Shown: positions 1-8,252, counted from the first letter of the stretch. The stretch is DNA of 64,000 nucleotides from Maritalea mediterranea (GCF_021568695.1 NZ_JAKGTI010000001.1:1426001-1490000); one strand, 5' to 3'. Notes: generated by a model from the letters alone, not told the origin. A program made the numbers and translations.

Positions 1-379
1 GGATGTCCAATGCCTCAGCAATATCAATGCCAAAGCTGGTGTTCATGTTCAGCACAAGCGCGTCTGCACCCTGGCACATTTCCCAAGAATGTCGTGCCGC
101 CGTTTCCACAATCTTTTGACCCTTGGCCAAAAGCGACGGCATGTTCACCAACATGTTCTGACTCATCGCATTTTCGAAGTCAGATTGTTGCAGGAAGTTT
201 TGGATCTTATCGCCGAGCGAATAGAATTGAAGGCCGCGGCTTTCAATCATGTCTTTGAAATCATCCGGTGCGCCCAACACCACGTCATAGCCACGATCTT
301 GTAGTGCCATCGACAGAGCCACATAAGGCTGGACGTCACCTTGCGTGCCAATGGTGGCAACAGCGATGCGTTTTGCCAT
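1..379 (-). CDS. Glycosyltransferase, GT28/GT1-like N-terminal domain (partial)
   Basis: This gene runs off the left edge, so only its first 126 codons are present. The ATG is the complement of 377-379. The frame reads MAKRIAVATIGTQGDVQPYV and continues with ALSMALQDRGYDVVLGAPDD. A GTxGDVQPyvaL stretch followed by helix and strand, with F.dmiesrGLqFysLGD after it, is the hallmark N-terminal Rossmann half of family 28/MGT glycosyltransferases (sterol, rhamnosyl or macrolide glucosyltransferases). Such enzymes move a sugar from a nucleotide-sugar to a lipid or small molecule. The nucleotide-sugar-binding C-terminal half lies outside the window, so donor and acceptor cannot be named. It is divergent from argC, with about 130 bp shared between the two starts. 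Confidence 0.8.
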   Translation of the reverse strand, partial: MAKRIAVATIGTQGDVQPYVALSMALQDRGYDVVLGAPDDFKDMIESRGLQFYSLGDKIQNFLQQSDFENAMSQNMLVNMPSLLAKGQKIVETAARHSWEMCQGADALVLNMNTSFGIDIAEALDI

Positions 380-509
380 TTGTACCCTCACTTCCGCCGA
401 CTGGCCGAACCATAACCCCTGTTCAGCCCATTTACTTTACATATTCAAGCAAGTAGAACGGCTTTCTGGACATTTTCTTTCGCATAATCAACCAAGAAGG
501 GCAAGAGAT

Positions 510-1562
510 ATGAGCAACAAGCTCAAAGCAGCACTCCTGGGCGCATCAGGTTATACCGGAGCAGATTTATTGCGAATAGGTGTCCTCCATCCCCAGCTTG
601 AATTCACTGCACTAACTGCGAACACCCACGCAGGAAAGCCCTTGGGCGCGGTGTTTCCCCATCTAGATGGGTTAGGCTTGCCGCAATTGCAACAGACTGA
701 TGAATTGAATTGGCAAGATTTTGACGTTGTCTTTTGCGGATTGCCCCATGCCACCTCGCAAGAAATCATTGCGGAGATTGTGGAAAACCATGACCGGCCA
801 CGCATTATCGACATGTCTGCTGACTATCGGTTGCGCGATCCCGATTCCTATCAAAAATGGTACGGCAACAAGCATGTTGCACCTCATTTGCAGGAAAAAG
901 CGGCCTATGGGCTCTCCGAGCATTATCGTGAGCAGATCAAGGATGCGCGTATCATTGCCTGCCCCGGCTGTTACCCAACAGCAGCGCTGATGGCATTGAT
1001 TCCATTGGCCAAAGCGGCACTTGTTGACCCTGCCGATATCGTGATTGACGCGAAATCGGGCGTCAGCGGGGCCGGACGTGGCTTAAAACAAAACACACTG
1101 ATGGCCGAAGCCGGGGAAAGCCTGTCACCCTATGCAGTGGCATCGCATCGGCACAGTGCCGAGCTGGATCAGGAAATTAGCCTGGCCGCGGGCAAGGACG
1201 TGGCCGTGGGCTTCACCCCGCACCTCATTCCGATGAGTCGCGGCGAATTGGTGACCTGTCATCTAAGGCTTGCAGCGGGCAAGACGGCAGCCGATTTGCG
1301 CGCCGCACTGAAGGCGCAATATGATTCTGAGCCTTTCGTACAAGTGTTGGATGAAGGCAAAATCCCATCCACTAGCATGGTGCGGGGCTCAAACCTCTGC
1401 AAAATCAACGTGTTTGAGGACCGTATTCCGGGCCGCGCAATTGTGATTGCCACACTGGACAATCTGGTCAAAGGCAGTGCGGGGCAGGCGATCCAAAACT
1501 TCAATATCGCCTTTGGGCTAGAAGAAACCAATGGTCTACAACAAGTGGCCATGTTCCCCTAA
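510..1562 (+). CDS. argC: N-acetyl-gamma-glutamyl-phosphate reductase
   Basis: ArgC makes N-acetylglutamate 5-semialdehyde from N-acetylglutamyl phosphate with NADPH, the third step of arginine biosynthesis. The 350-residue product has the NADP-binding LLGASGYTGADL at 9-20. The catalytic cysteine is in ACPGCYPT (Cys154) and the conserved histidine region is HRHSAELDQ near 213. Length and motifs fit the long (type 1) ArgC class. The frame is open back to 345, but the ATG at 510 is chosen because GAAGG lies just upstream and the protein then begins MSNKLKAALLGASGYTGA, the usual ArgC N-terminus. A GNAT gene follows after 20 bp and is probably co-transcribed. Other arg genes are not in the window. 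Confidence 0.95.
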   Translation: MSNKLKAALLGASGYTGADLLRIGVLHPQLEFTALTANTHAGKPLGAVFPHLDGLGLPQLQQTDELNWQDFDVVFCGLPHATSQEIIAEIVENHDRPRIIDMSADYRLRDPDSYQKWYGNKHVAPHLQEKAAYGLSEHYREQIKDARIIACPGCYPTAALMALIPLAKAALVDPADIVIDAKSGVSGAGRGLKQNTLMAEAGESLSPYAVASHRHSAELDQEISLAAGKDVAVGFTPHLIPMSRGELVTCHLRLAAGKTAADLRAALKAQYDSEPFVQVLDEGKIPSTSMVRGSNLCKINVFEDRIPGRAIVIATLDNLVKGSAGQAIQNFNIAFGLEETNGLQQVAMFP

Positions 1563-1582
1563 GGGGGGGCGGGAGAAAGAGT

Positions 1583-2002
1583 ATGCCGACGCTGGAGCCT
1601 TTCACCGATGATGCAGAGATACGCGAAGCCCTGTTTGATGGGCTTCGTCAGTTCAATGCACGCCAAAATCCCGATATGAAAACGGACAATTTTGGCTATG
1701 TCCAACGCGACGAGAACAACGCCATCATTGCGGGTATCTGGGCCCGCGCCCGCATGGGCGCTGTCGAGATTGACTCCCTGGGGGTGGCTGATGCGCACAG
1801 GGGAAAAGGCTTGGGGCAAACCCTTCTTCTGACCGCCTTGGAAGAGGCCAAAACACGCGGCGCCAAAATGGCCCATCTCGATACACTCGATTTTCAGGCC
1901 CGTCCTTTTTATGAGCGGTTCGGCTTTAAAGTGTTTGGCGAGATCACCTTTCCCAATGGCACCTCAAAATATTGGATGAAGCTGGATTTGACCGCTGACT
2001 AG
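1583..2002 (+). CDS. GNAT family N-acetyltransferase
   Basis: This 139-residue protein is a single GNAT domain. The acetyl-CoA pyrophosphate-binding loop is visible as HRGKGLGQ (72-79), preceded by the beta-4 strand VEIDSLGV and followed by the C-terminal ARPFYERFGFKVFGE, where family members stack a tyrosine near the CoA thiol. It transfers an acetyl group to an amine. The substrate cannot be told from sequence. Its start lies about 20 bp after the argC stop with GGGAGAAAGAG upstream, so it is probably in the argC transcript. That does not show a role in arginine synthesis. About 190 bp without a convincing gene follow it. Confidence 0.8.
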   Translation: MPTLEPFTDDAEIREALFDGLRQFNARQNPDMKTDNFGYVQRDENNAIIAGIWARARMGAVEIDSLGVADAHRGKGLGQTLLLTALEEAKTRGAKMAHLDTLDFQARPFYERFGFKVFGEITFPNGTSKYWMKLDLTAD

Positions 2003-2195
2003 GACGTTCTCGTAGCTTTCCCGCCATGTCTTGACTTAATGACCAGGAGGCGTAGCTTTAGTAATAGGTTTACGCCACCTGCCTGCGCAAGCCCTAAGGG
2101 TATGGTGAAGGCGCATCATGAATATTGATCGTCACATCAGCGACGATGTTCAGTAATTTGCGCAACTGGCTTTAATCGTCGCGAATGAGGCGACC

Positions 2196-2885
2196 ATGAC
2201 TTACTATTCTGACCATGCCAAAGCGCTGGCCAAAAGGCTGCGCCAGTTCCTAAAACAGCGCGATATTGACCTGTCTCACAGCCAATGTCTTGAGATATTC
2301 TCCGAATTGACCGGGGAAATCAGTTGGAATCATTTGAACGCAAAGCTGAACACCAATCAAGATCGGGACAGATTGCCCTATGGTTGGTTTGCCCACGGAG
2401 AATATCTCAGCTCTTCCTATCAATTTGCGTTTGAAAAAGCGGCACGAACGATATCAATAGCGTGCGAAAAGCAGCGTCCTAGAACTTATGCGACGCTGAT
2501 GCAGTTTTTCGCAGCGGACCGCTTTAAAGACACAACACTGATGTTTTCTTGGCAAATCAAGACCGAAGATGCCGATAGCGCGAGCCTATGGATGCGTGCC
2601 GATGGCGCGGAACGCGAGCGACTGGCGTTCGACAATATGCAAACACCTGAACCGGATCGCTCCATTAAAGGAACCACTGGTTGGCAGGATGTCGCCATTG
2701 AGCTGTTTATCCCAAGAGAGACGGAGAAGATCTTCTTCGGTGTGTTGCTGTCAGGCAAAGGCAAGGCCAGCTTCCGCAACCTTCAAATGATTGCACAAAA
2801 TGGAGAAGCCTTGCCCCTTAATTATGACGACACTGACTCGCTTTATCCGGTTAATTTGGGGATGTTCGCTAGCCAAACAAAGTAA
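2196..2885 (+). CDS. Uncharacterised protein with Glyoxalase_8-like N-terminal domain
   Basis: The function of this 229-residue protein is unknown. Its first 50 residues (AKRLRQFLKQRDIDLSHSQ, then WNHLNAK) match the short helical domain often annotated 'glyoxalase superfamily protein' in proteobacteria, whose signature is a basic helix, LSHSQ and WN.L.A. That domain is not itself a glyoxalase fold. The rest, about 75-225, alternates strands (TLMFSWQIKTEDADSASLWM, GWQDVAIELFIP, IFFGVLLSGKGKASFRN) and looks like a beta-sandwich of the kind found in sensory or carbohydrate-binding proteins. No signal peptide or membrane segment is seen. The last 17 bp overlap the 3' end of the convergent MarR-type gene. 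Confidence 0.6.
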   Translation: MTYYSDHAKALAKRLRQFLKQRDIDLSHSQCLEIFSELTGEISWNHLNAKLNTNQDRDRLPYGWFAHGEYLSSSYQFAFEKAARTISIACEKQRPRTYATLMQFFAADRFKDTTLMFSWQIKTEDADSASLWMRADGAERERLAFDNMQTPEPDRSIKGTTGWQDVAIELFIPRETEKIFFGVLLSGKGKASFRNLQMIAQNGEALPLNYDDTDSLYPVNLGMFASQTK

Positions 2886-3390
2886 GCTGGGAGGCGTCGA
2901 ATTCGGCTTGTTTTGCAGCGTCAGCCGCCTCTTTGACCTTTTTCGGTTCAGCTTTCTTTTTGGCTTTCGCAGGCGCTGTTCCAGGTTCGATGTTTGCCGC
3001 CTTTGGTGGCGTTGCGCCAATGCCTAACTCAGCCGCCGCCGTTTCCAGAGCGGCATAGGCGGCTTTGCCCGCTTGCCGCAGTTCGTCGCCCTTTGCAGTC
3101 AACACAATATGCTGTGCCCGCGCATCTTTTTTGCATGGCTTGCGCTTGACCAGCTTGCGCTTTTCCAGCTTGTCCATCATGGCGCTGGCCGAGGCTTTGT
3201 TCACGCCCATCATACGTACAATATCGTGCAGGTGTTGACCGTGGAAGTCCTTGTCTTTCGCAAGCTCTGCCTGCTCATAAATGGCACTGAGATATTCAAA
3301 CTCGCTATAACTCATGCCCAGTTGAGATGTGTGTTTCATCCAATAACGGTGGGCGAGGCGGTGGAGCACTTCCAGATGTTCGGCACGCAT
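2869..3390 (-). CDS. MarR-type winged-helix regulator with Lys/Ala-rich tail and C-terminal QLTLF motif
   Basis: Residues about 8-110 form a MarR-like winged helix: HLHDIVRMMGVNKASASAMMDKLEKRKL as helix-turn-helix, then a wing (KRKPCKKDARAQ, HIVLT) and the closing 'AKGDEL' helix. After residue 125 the protein changes to a low-complexity tail rich in Lys, Ala and Pro (about 130-165) and ends ASQLTLFG. QLTLF (168-172) fits the bacterial sliding-clamp-binding consensus QL(S/D)LF, which is normally found on replication and repair proteins and often at the very C-terminus. MarR proteins usually end after the dimerisation helices, at about 140-160 residues. An inverted repeat lies 18-32 bp upstream of the start and suggests autoregulation. 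The ligand and targets are unknown. Confidence 0.8.
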   Translation of the reverse strand: MRAEHLEVLHRLAHRYWMKHTSQLGMSYSEFEYLSAIYEQAELAKDKDFHGQHLHDIVRMMGVNKASASAMMDKLEKRKLVKRKPCKKDARAQHIVLTAKGDELRQAGKAAYAALETAAAELGIGATPPKAANIEPGTAPAKAKKKAEPKKVKEAADAAKQAEFDASQLTLFG

Positions 3391-3407
3391 ATCTAACTCT
3401 TATTTTG

Positions 3408-3422
3408 GTACGCTTGCCGTAC
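3408..3422. promoter_or_regulatory. Inverted repeat upstream of the MarR-type gene (candidate operator)
   Basis: GTACG, five bases, then CGTAC forms a perfect inverted repeat 18-32 bp before the start codon of the MarR-type gene (minus strand). MarR regulators commonly bind palindromes of 15-20 bp in their own promoter, so this is the natural autoregulatory site. It also lies in the shared upstream region of the aminotransferase gene at 3653, about 230 bp away. No binding data. Confidence 0.45.
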
Positions 3423-3652
3423 TAATTGGAAAAATACCGTGATGGTCAATTATCTTTACGCGCGGGCGCGCGATTTCAGATACTTATCAACGGATTTTCG
3501 CGGGCGAAAATCTGCGCCAACCGGTCACATCATGACAAATTCGGCTTTGCAAAACTTCTTATCCATTTAAAAACCATAATTTGTTACAATTCTAGCATGG
3601 AGCGGACGGCAAGGCGCCGTGCGCATTCAACATCGAGGTCGAAAGAGGAACC

Positions 3653-4867
3653 ATGACCGAAGAATTTCACCGTATTCGCAGACTCCCCCCTTACGTGTTT
3701 GAGCATATCAATCCGATCAAGGCGGCGGCGCGAGCGGCGGGGAAGGATATTATCGACCTCGGCATGGGCAATCCAGACCTGCCAACCCCTCAGCATATCG
3801 TCGAGAAGCTGCAGGAAACGGTAAAAAATCCGCGGACCCACCGTTATTCGTCCTCACAAGGTATTCCGGGGCTGCGCAAGGCGCAGGCCAGCTATTATGG
3901 GCGGCGGTTTGGTGTGAAGCTCGATCCGGACACTCAGGTTGTGGCCACGCTCGGCTCCAAAGAAGGCTTTGCCAACATGGCCTCCGCCATCACCGCGCCC
4001 GGCGATGTGGTGCTGGTGCCCAACCCAACATATCCGATCCACTCCTTTGGCTTTATCATGTCCGGCGGCGTTGTGCGTTCCATGCCAGCTGAGCCGAATG
4101 AAGAATTTATGCGTGCACTTGATCGCTCTGTGCGGCACTCAATTCCGAAGCCAATTGCATTGATTCTCAACTATCCGGCCAACCCAACGGCCTATACGGC
4201 TGATTTGGATTTTTATAAAGAGGTCGTGGACTATTGTCGGCAGCATGAAATCTTTATCCTGTCCGATCTGGCTTATTCCGAAATATATTTTGACGGCACA
4301 CCTCCACCTTCTATTCTGGAAATAGAGGGGGCGATGGATATCGCGGTGGAATTCACGTCCATGTCAAAAACCTTCTCCATGCCCGGTTGGCGAATGGGCT
4401 TTGCCGTAGGCAATGAGCGGCTGATCAAAGCATTAAAGCGGGTAAAGTCTTATCTCGATTATGGTGCATTTACACCGATCCAAGTGGCCGCCGCCGCGGC
4501 GCTCAATGGGCCTGATGATTGTGTGGCGGAGGTGCGCGATATCTATCAACACCGTCGTGATGTGCTGGTGGAAAGCTTCAGTCGGGCGGGGTGGGAAGTA
4601 AACTCACCGCCGGCCACCATGTTCGCCTGGACGCCTATTCCCGACCAGTTCGCCCATTTGGGGTCGCTTGAGTTCGCCAAATTGCTGATCACGGAAGCGG
4701 ATGTGGCGGTTGCCCCCGGCCTTGGCTTTGGCGAATATGGCGATAATTATGTCCGTATCGCGCTGGTGGAAAACGAACAACGTATCCGTCAGGCGGCGCG
4801 GAACGTAAAACGTTTCATGCAAAAGCATGGTGGTATGGGCGACAATATTGTGAAGCTGAAAAGCTGA
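3653..4867 (+). CDS. Class I/II PLP aminotransferase, AlaC / LL-DAP-aminotransferase-like
   Basis: This 404-residue protein is a fold-type I aminotransferase. The PLP-binding lysine is in SMSKTFSMPGWRMG (Lys239). Asn177 (NPT), Asp205 and Tyr208 contact the cofactor, and Arg247 or a C-terminal Arg holds the substrate carboxylate. The opening RIRRLPPYVFEHINPIK and GMGNPDLPTPQHIVEKL are typical of the glutamate-pyruvate aminotransferase AlaC group, often annotated as LL-diaminopimelate aminotransferase. In related genomes this gene sits beside hom and glpX, as here, which fits a link to aspartate-family amino acids. The exact substrate (alanine or another amino acid) is not decided by sequence. 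A strong terminator follows 30 bp after the stop. Confidence 0.85.
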   Translation: MTEEFHRIRRLPPYVFEHINPIKAAARAAGKDIIDLGMGNPDLPTPQHIVEKLQETVKNPRTHRYSSSQGIPGLRKAQASYYGRRFGVKLDPDTQVVATLGSKEGFANMASAITAPGDVVLVPNPTYPIHSFGFIMSGGVVRSMPAEPNEEFMRALDRSVRHSIPKPIALILNYPANPTAYTADLDFYKEVVDYCRQHEIFILSDLAYSEIYFDGTPPPSILEIEGAMDIAVEFTSMSKTFSMPGWRMGFAVGNERLIKALKRVKSYLDYGAFTPIQVAAAAALNGPDDCVAEVRDIYQHRRDVLVESFSRAGWEVNSPPATMFAWTPIPDQFAHLGSLEFAKLLITEADVAVAPGLGFGEYGDNYVRIALVENEQRIRQAARNVKRFMQKHGGMGDNIVKLKS

Positions 4868-4896
4868 GCAGCAGATTGACAATCAAACAACATCCG

Positions 4897-4923
4897 CGCC
4901 GCACAAATTGTGCGGCGTTTTTT
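4897..4923 (+). terminator. Rho-independent terminator after the aminotransferase gene
   Basis: CGCCGCAC and GTGCGGCG pair across AAATT (4897-4917), followed directly by TTTTTTG. It separates the aminotransferase transcript from the lipoprotein gene. Confidence 0.85.
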
Positions 4924-5013
4924 GTTTTAATCCGGAACCAATTCTTTTTGGAAATGTTGATGGGGTAGGGCGCGAGCGCGCGCTGCGTGAACGGGCGTCA
5001 TAAAGGGGTTACG

Positions 5014-5544
5014 ATGAAAAAGATTCTCCTATCATTAATGGCGGTAGGGCTGCTCGCAGCCTGCGATACGCCACAAGAAGTGCCTGAAGCTGAAAAAGAG
5101 GCTGAGGTGGAAGTCCAATCTCAGGAAAATTCGCAGCAACAATCTGAGAGTGCGACGGAAGACGAGCGTGGTGATGTGGTCAAAGACGCACAGACGCAAG
5201 CTGAGAAAGTCGCCAAAGACATAGAAAACAACGTCAACAGATTGACCGAAGAGGGCAAGCAAGCCGCTGAAAAGTTGGGTGAAGAGGCCAAAAAAGCGTT
5301 TGAGCAGACGCAGTCTGGCGCACAGCAATTAGCCGACGAGGCCGAAAAAGCACTCGACAGGCTGACCGATGGCGAAGCGGAAGAGGCTCACCAAGTTGTC
5401 GGGCCCGATGGGGAAATGCTCACATTGGAAACATGTGCCGCCTTTACCTATGACCCTGAGAACATGGATGCCAAAACCCGAGCAAAGGTAGAAGCTTGTG
5501 AGGCGCTGCAAGCGGCTGCGGAAGACGACGCCGGTAGCAATTGA
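5014..5544 (+). CDS. Small lipoprotein with coiled-coil helix
   Basis: The 176-residue product starts MKKILLSLMAVGLLAAC, a lipoprotein signal peptide with Cys17 as the lipidated residue. After a Glu/Gln-rich linker, residues about 60-125 form repeated amphipathic helix of the kind QAEKVAKDIENNVNRL, EEGKQAAEKLGEEAKKAFEQ, ADEAEKALDRL, resembling apolipoprotein/YtxH-like helices. A short Cys-containing C-terminal segment (LETCAAFTYD, VEACEALQAAA) closes it. The frame is open back to 4987, but the ATG at 5014 gives the clean signal peptide. Function is unknown; an envelope-anchored structural helix is likely. It sits between two Rho-independent terminators, so it is its own transcription unit. 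Confidence 0.75.
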   Translation: MKKILLSLMAVGLLAACDTPQEVPEAEKEAEVEVQSQENSQQQSESATEDERGDVVKDAQTQAEKVAKDIENNVNRLTEEGKQAAEKLGEEAKKAFEQTQSGAQQLADEAEKALDRLTDGEAEEAHQVVGPDGEMLTLETCAAFTYDPENMDAKTRAKVEACEALQAAAEDDAGSN

Positions 5545-5576
5545 CCGCTAAAATTTGAACCAAGCCAAATCATTTG

Positions 5577-5603
5577 AGCCGCGCGTCAGCGCGGCTTTCT
5601 TTT
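5577..5603 (+). terminator. Rho-independent terminator after the lipoprotein gene
   Basis: AGCCGCGC and GCGCGGCT pair across GTCA, followed by TTCTTTT. It closes the single-gene lipoprotein unit. Confidence 0.85.
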
Positions 5604-5616
5604 GCGCGCGGGTATA

Positions 5617-5687
5617 TTTCCTACACACAAGACTTGACCTGTAGGACTTTTATCTGTTTATCGGGGTGTAGGAAATGTGGTGTAGGA
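5617..5687. promoter_or_regulatory. Cluster of TGTAGGA repeats upstream of hom
   Basis: The heptamer TGTAGGA occurs three times on the plus strand (5640-5646, 5667-5673, 5681-5687) and once inverted (TCCTACA at 5619-5625). The longest pair is TTTCCTACAC at 5617-5626 and its exact complement GTGTAGGAAA at 5666-5675. A possible sigma-70 promoter, TTGACC (5634-5639) with a 17-base spacer to TTTATC (5657-5662), sits inside the cluster. The last copy ends 9 bp before the first start codon of the fused hom gene. Repeats of this density around a promoter suggest an operator, and the HTH domain encoded right behind it is the obvious candidate ligand. Confidence 0.5.
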
Positions 5688-5696
5688 TTTATAGGT

Positions 5697-7211
5697 ATGT
5701 CCGAGCAGGCAGAATTTTTGGCACAAATAGAAGGGTTTTTGGCGGAAACAGGATGTTCGCCCAGCCGCTTCGGACGAGAGTTTGCTGCGGATCCCTTATT
5801 TGTATTTAACCTGCGCAAAGGTCGCGAACCGCGCGCAGAAACACGCAAAAGAATATTGGCGCAAATGCGCGAAACGGAAAGGCAAGATATGAAGAACGAA
5901 GCTCCCCTTCGTGTAGGCATTGCAGGTGTAGGTACCGTTGGGGCCTCGCTCATTTCAATGTTTTTGAACGATCAGGAGCGCATGACGCAGCGCTTTGGGC
6001 GGCAAATCGTGGTCACAGGGATCTCCGCTCGATCGCGGTCTAAAGATCGGGGAGTCGATCTGTCCGAGATGGCTTGGTTTGACGATCCAGTCGCGTTGGC
6101 AAAGTCCGACAATATTGACCTTTTTGTGGAGCTCATGGGGGGCGAGGACGGCCCAGCGCTTGCCTCGATTCGCGCTGCACTTGAACTCGGCAAGCCGGTG
6201 GTCACCGCCAACAAGGCACTGATCGCCAAGCATGGGGTGGAAATCGCGCATCTGGCCGAGCAAACCAACACCCAGTTCGGGTTCGAAGCGGCAGTAGCTG
6301 GCGGTATTCCGATTATTAAAACTTTGCGGGAAGGCCTTGGACTGGCGCAGGTACAGCGTGTCTATGGCATTATGAATGGCACCTGCAATTATATTCTGAC
6401 GCGTATGACCAATGAAGGCATTAATTTTCAGGATTGCCTGAAAGACGCGCAGGAGCTTGGCTATGCCGAGGCTGATCCGACTTTTGATATCGAAGGGTTT
6501 GATACCGCACATAAACTGGCGATCCTCACCAGCCTGTGTTTTGGCTGCAAAATTGCAGCGGATCAAATGTATGTTGAAGGCATCACCCGCATTGATCAGG
6601 CTGACATCAAGGTGGCCAGCGATTTGGGCTTTGATATCAAGCTGCTGGGTGTCGCCCAGCGCACGCCGGACGGCATTGAGCAGCGTGTGCACCCCACACT
6701 TGTGCCAAAAACCAGCACTATCGCTGGAATTGACGGTGTACTTAATGCGGTGTCGTTAGAAACGGACCACGTGGAAGAATTATTGCTGGCCGGGCCTGGT
6801 GCAGGGGGCGATGCCACGGCAGCGTCTGTCATTTCGGATATTTTTGATTGCGTGCGGGGCACCCATGTGCCTCCATTGGGCTTGCCTGTGGCCGAACTCG
6901 AGCCTTACGATAAGGCACGCATGCGTGAGCATGAAGGCGGCTACTTTATTCGACTAAATGCTAGGGACATTCCTGGCGCACTTGCTGCTATAGCGTCACG
7001 CATGGGGGAAAGCGAAATTTCGCTTGAAAGCGTTATTCAACGGCCAGATCTGGTGGTGAATGACCCTGAGACAAAAAGCGAGGCAACGCGGACCGTTGTG
7101 TTGATCACGCAAAAGACCCTTGAGCAGTCAGTGCGGCAGACCATTGATCGGATTGCGGCAGATGGCTTTATCGTTGGAAAACCGCAAGTGATCCGGATCG
7201 AGCGGTTTTAA
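5697..7211 (+). CDS. hom: Homoserine dehydrogenase with N-terminal mini-HTH-like domain
   Basis: Homoserine dehydrogenase reduces aspartate semialdehyde to homoserine, the branch to threonine and methionine. From Met65 (5889) the protein is a normal 440-residue enzyme: Rossmann loop GIAGVGTVG (74-82), EAAVAGGIPII, FDTAHKLAILTSL with the catalytic Lys, and a C-terminal ACT domain (about 416-504, GGYFIRLNARDIPGALAAIA) for threonine feedback. The same frame continues upstream to an ATG at 5697. The extra 64 residues (FLAQIEGFLAETG, SRFGREFAADPLFVFNLRKG) match a small helix-turn-helix-like family normally found as free 60-80 residue alphaproteobacterial proteins. GGAAAGG just before 5889 could serve as an internal ribosome site, so two products are possible. 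Confidence 0.92.
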   Translation: MSEQAEFLAQIEGFLAETGCSPSRFGREFAADPLFVFNLRKGREPRAETRKRILAQMRETERQDMKNEAPLRVGIAGVGTVGASLISMFLNDQERMTQRFGRQIVVTGISARSRSKDRGVDLSEMAWFDDPVALAKSDNIDLFVELMGGEDGPALASIRAALELGKPVVTANKALIAKHGVEIAHLAEQTNTQFGFEAAVAGGIPIIKTLREGLGLAQVQRVYGIMNGTCNYILTRMTNEGINFQDCLKDAQELGYAEADPTFDIEGFDTAHKLAILTSLCFGCKIAADQMYVEGITRIDQADIKVASDLGFDIKLLGVAQRTPDGIEQRVHPTLVPKTSTIAGIDGVLNAVSLETDHVEELLLAGPGAGGDATAASVISDIFDCVRGTHVPPLGLPVAELEPYDKARMREHEGGYFIRLNARDIPGALAAIASRMGESEISLESVIQRPDLVVNDPETKSEATRTVVLITQKTLEQSVRQTIDRIAADGFIVGKPQVIRIERF

Positions 7212-7241
7212 CGCCAAAGTTGAAAAGGCAGAGGCAATAAA

Positions 7242-8231
7242 ATGGCAATGACAGCTAAATCTACAATCACCGCTGAGGCGATTGTTGATCGTAACCTGAC
7301 CCTTGAAATTGTACGCGTGACGGAAAATGCCGCCATTGCGGCCGCTCATTGGCGCGGCAAAGGCGACGAGAAATCGGCGGATCGCGCGGCCGTGGAAGCC
7401 ATGCGCGAGGAACTAGGCAAAATCTCCGTGGATGGCCGTGTTGTGATCGGCGAGGGCGAGCGTGACGAAGCGCCCATGCTGTTTATCGGTGAAGAAGTGG
7501 GCATTGGCAAAGGGGCAAAAGTCGACATTGCTGTGGACCCGCTTGAAGGCACCACGCTGTGCGCCAAAAATCAGCATGATTCGCTTGCCGTTTTGGCCAT
7601 GGCGGAACGTGGCGGGCTGTTGCACGCACCGGATGTCTATATGGAAAAAATCGCAGTGGGCCCCGGCTATGAGCCCGGCATTATCGACCTTGATCGCACA
7701 CCGACAGAAAATGTCGAAGCGGTGGCCAAAGCACGCGGTGTGACGGTCGCAGATATCACGGTGTGTGTGCTGGATCGACCGCGCCATGCTCATATTATCG
7801 ACGAGCTCCGCGAAATCGGCGCCTCGATCAAATTGATCAATGATGGTGATATCGCTGGCGTGATCCACACCACAGATCGCGACGAGACCGGTATTGATCT
7901 GTATATGGGCACCGGAGGCGCGCCAGAAGGCGTTTTGGCTGCAGCGGCACTGCGTTGCGTTGGTGGCCAAATGCAGGGGCGCCTGGTGCTGGACAACGAC
8001 GAGAAGCGTGCCCGCGCGACGCGGTTGGGCATCACAGATCACGACCGCAAATACGCGGTTGACGAATTGGCCTCCGGCGATGTGCTTTTCGCGGCTACAG
8101 GTGTAACCGATGGATCCATGCTGGATGGCGTGAAAATTCGTCCCAAGCATGTGGAAACATCGACCATTGTTATGCGCTCATGGTCCAAGACTGTACGCCA
8201 AATCAATGCGCGGCATTTGCGCGATATATAG
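7242..8231 (+). CDS. glpX: Class II fructose-1,6-bisphosphatase
   Basis: GlpX removes the 1-phosphate from fructose 1,6-bisphosphate in gluconeogenesis. The 329-residue length is standard for the family. The lithium-sensitive phosphatase metal/phosphate motif is DPLEGTTLCAKNQHD near 108-122, with GEGERDEAPML upstream providing acidic metal ligands and YMGTGGAPEGVLAAAAL near 222-238 as the substrate loop. The gene starts 30 bp after hom and probably shares its transcript. This hom-glpX-recJ order is common in Hyphomicrobiales. A strong terminator follows. Confidence 0.95.
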   Translation: MAMTAKSTITAEAIVDRNLTLEIVRVTENAAIAAAHWRGKGDEKSADRAAVEAMREELGKISVDGRVVIGEGERDEAPMLFIGEEVGIGKGAKVDIAVDPLEGTTLCAKNQHDSLAVLAMAERGGLLHAPDVYMEKIAVGPGYEPGIIDLDRTPTENVEAVAKARGVTVADITVCVLDRPRHAHIIDELREIGASIKLINDGDIAGVIHTTDRDETGIDLYMGTGGAPEGVLAAAALRCVGGQMQGRLVLDNDEKRARATRLGITDHDRKYAVDELASGDVLFAATGVTDGSMLDGVKIRPKHVETSTIVMRSWSKTVRQINARHLRDI

Positions 8232-8252
8232 ATCGACCAATTGACGGTTGAA

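Noticed and set aside
345-509. N-terminal extension of argC
   Set aside because: The frame is open, but the extension has no ArgC homology and overlaps the divergent glycosyltransferase start; the ATG at 510 has a good ribosome site.
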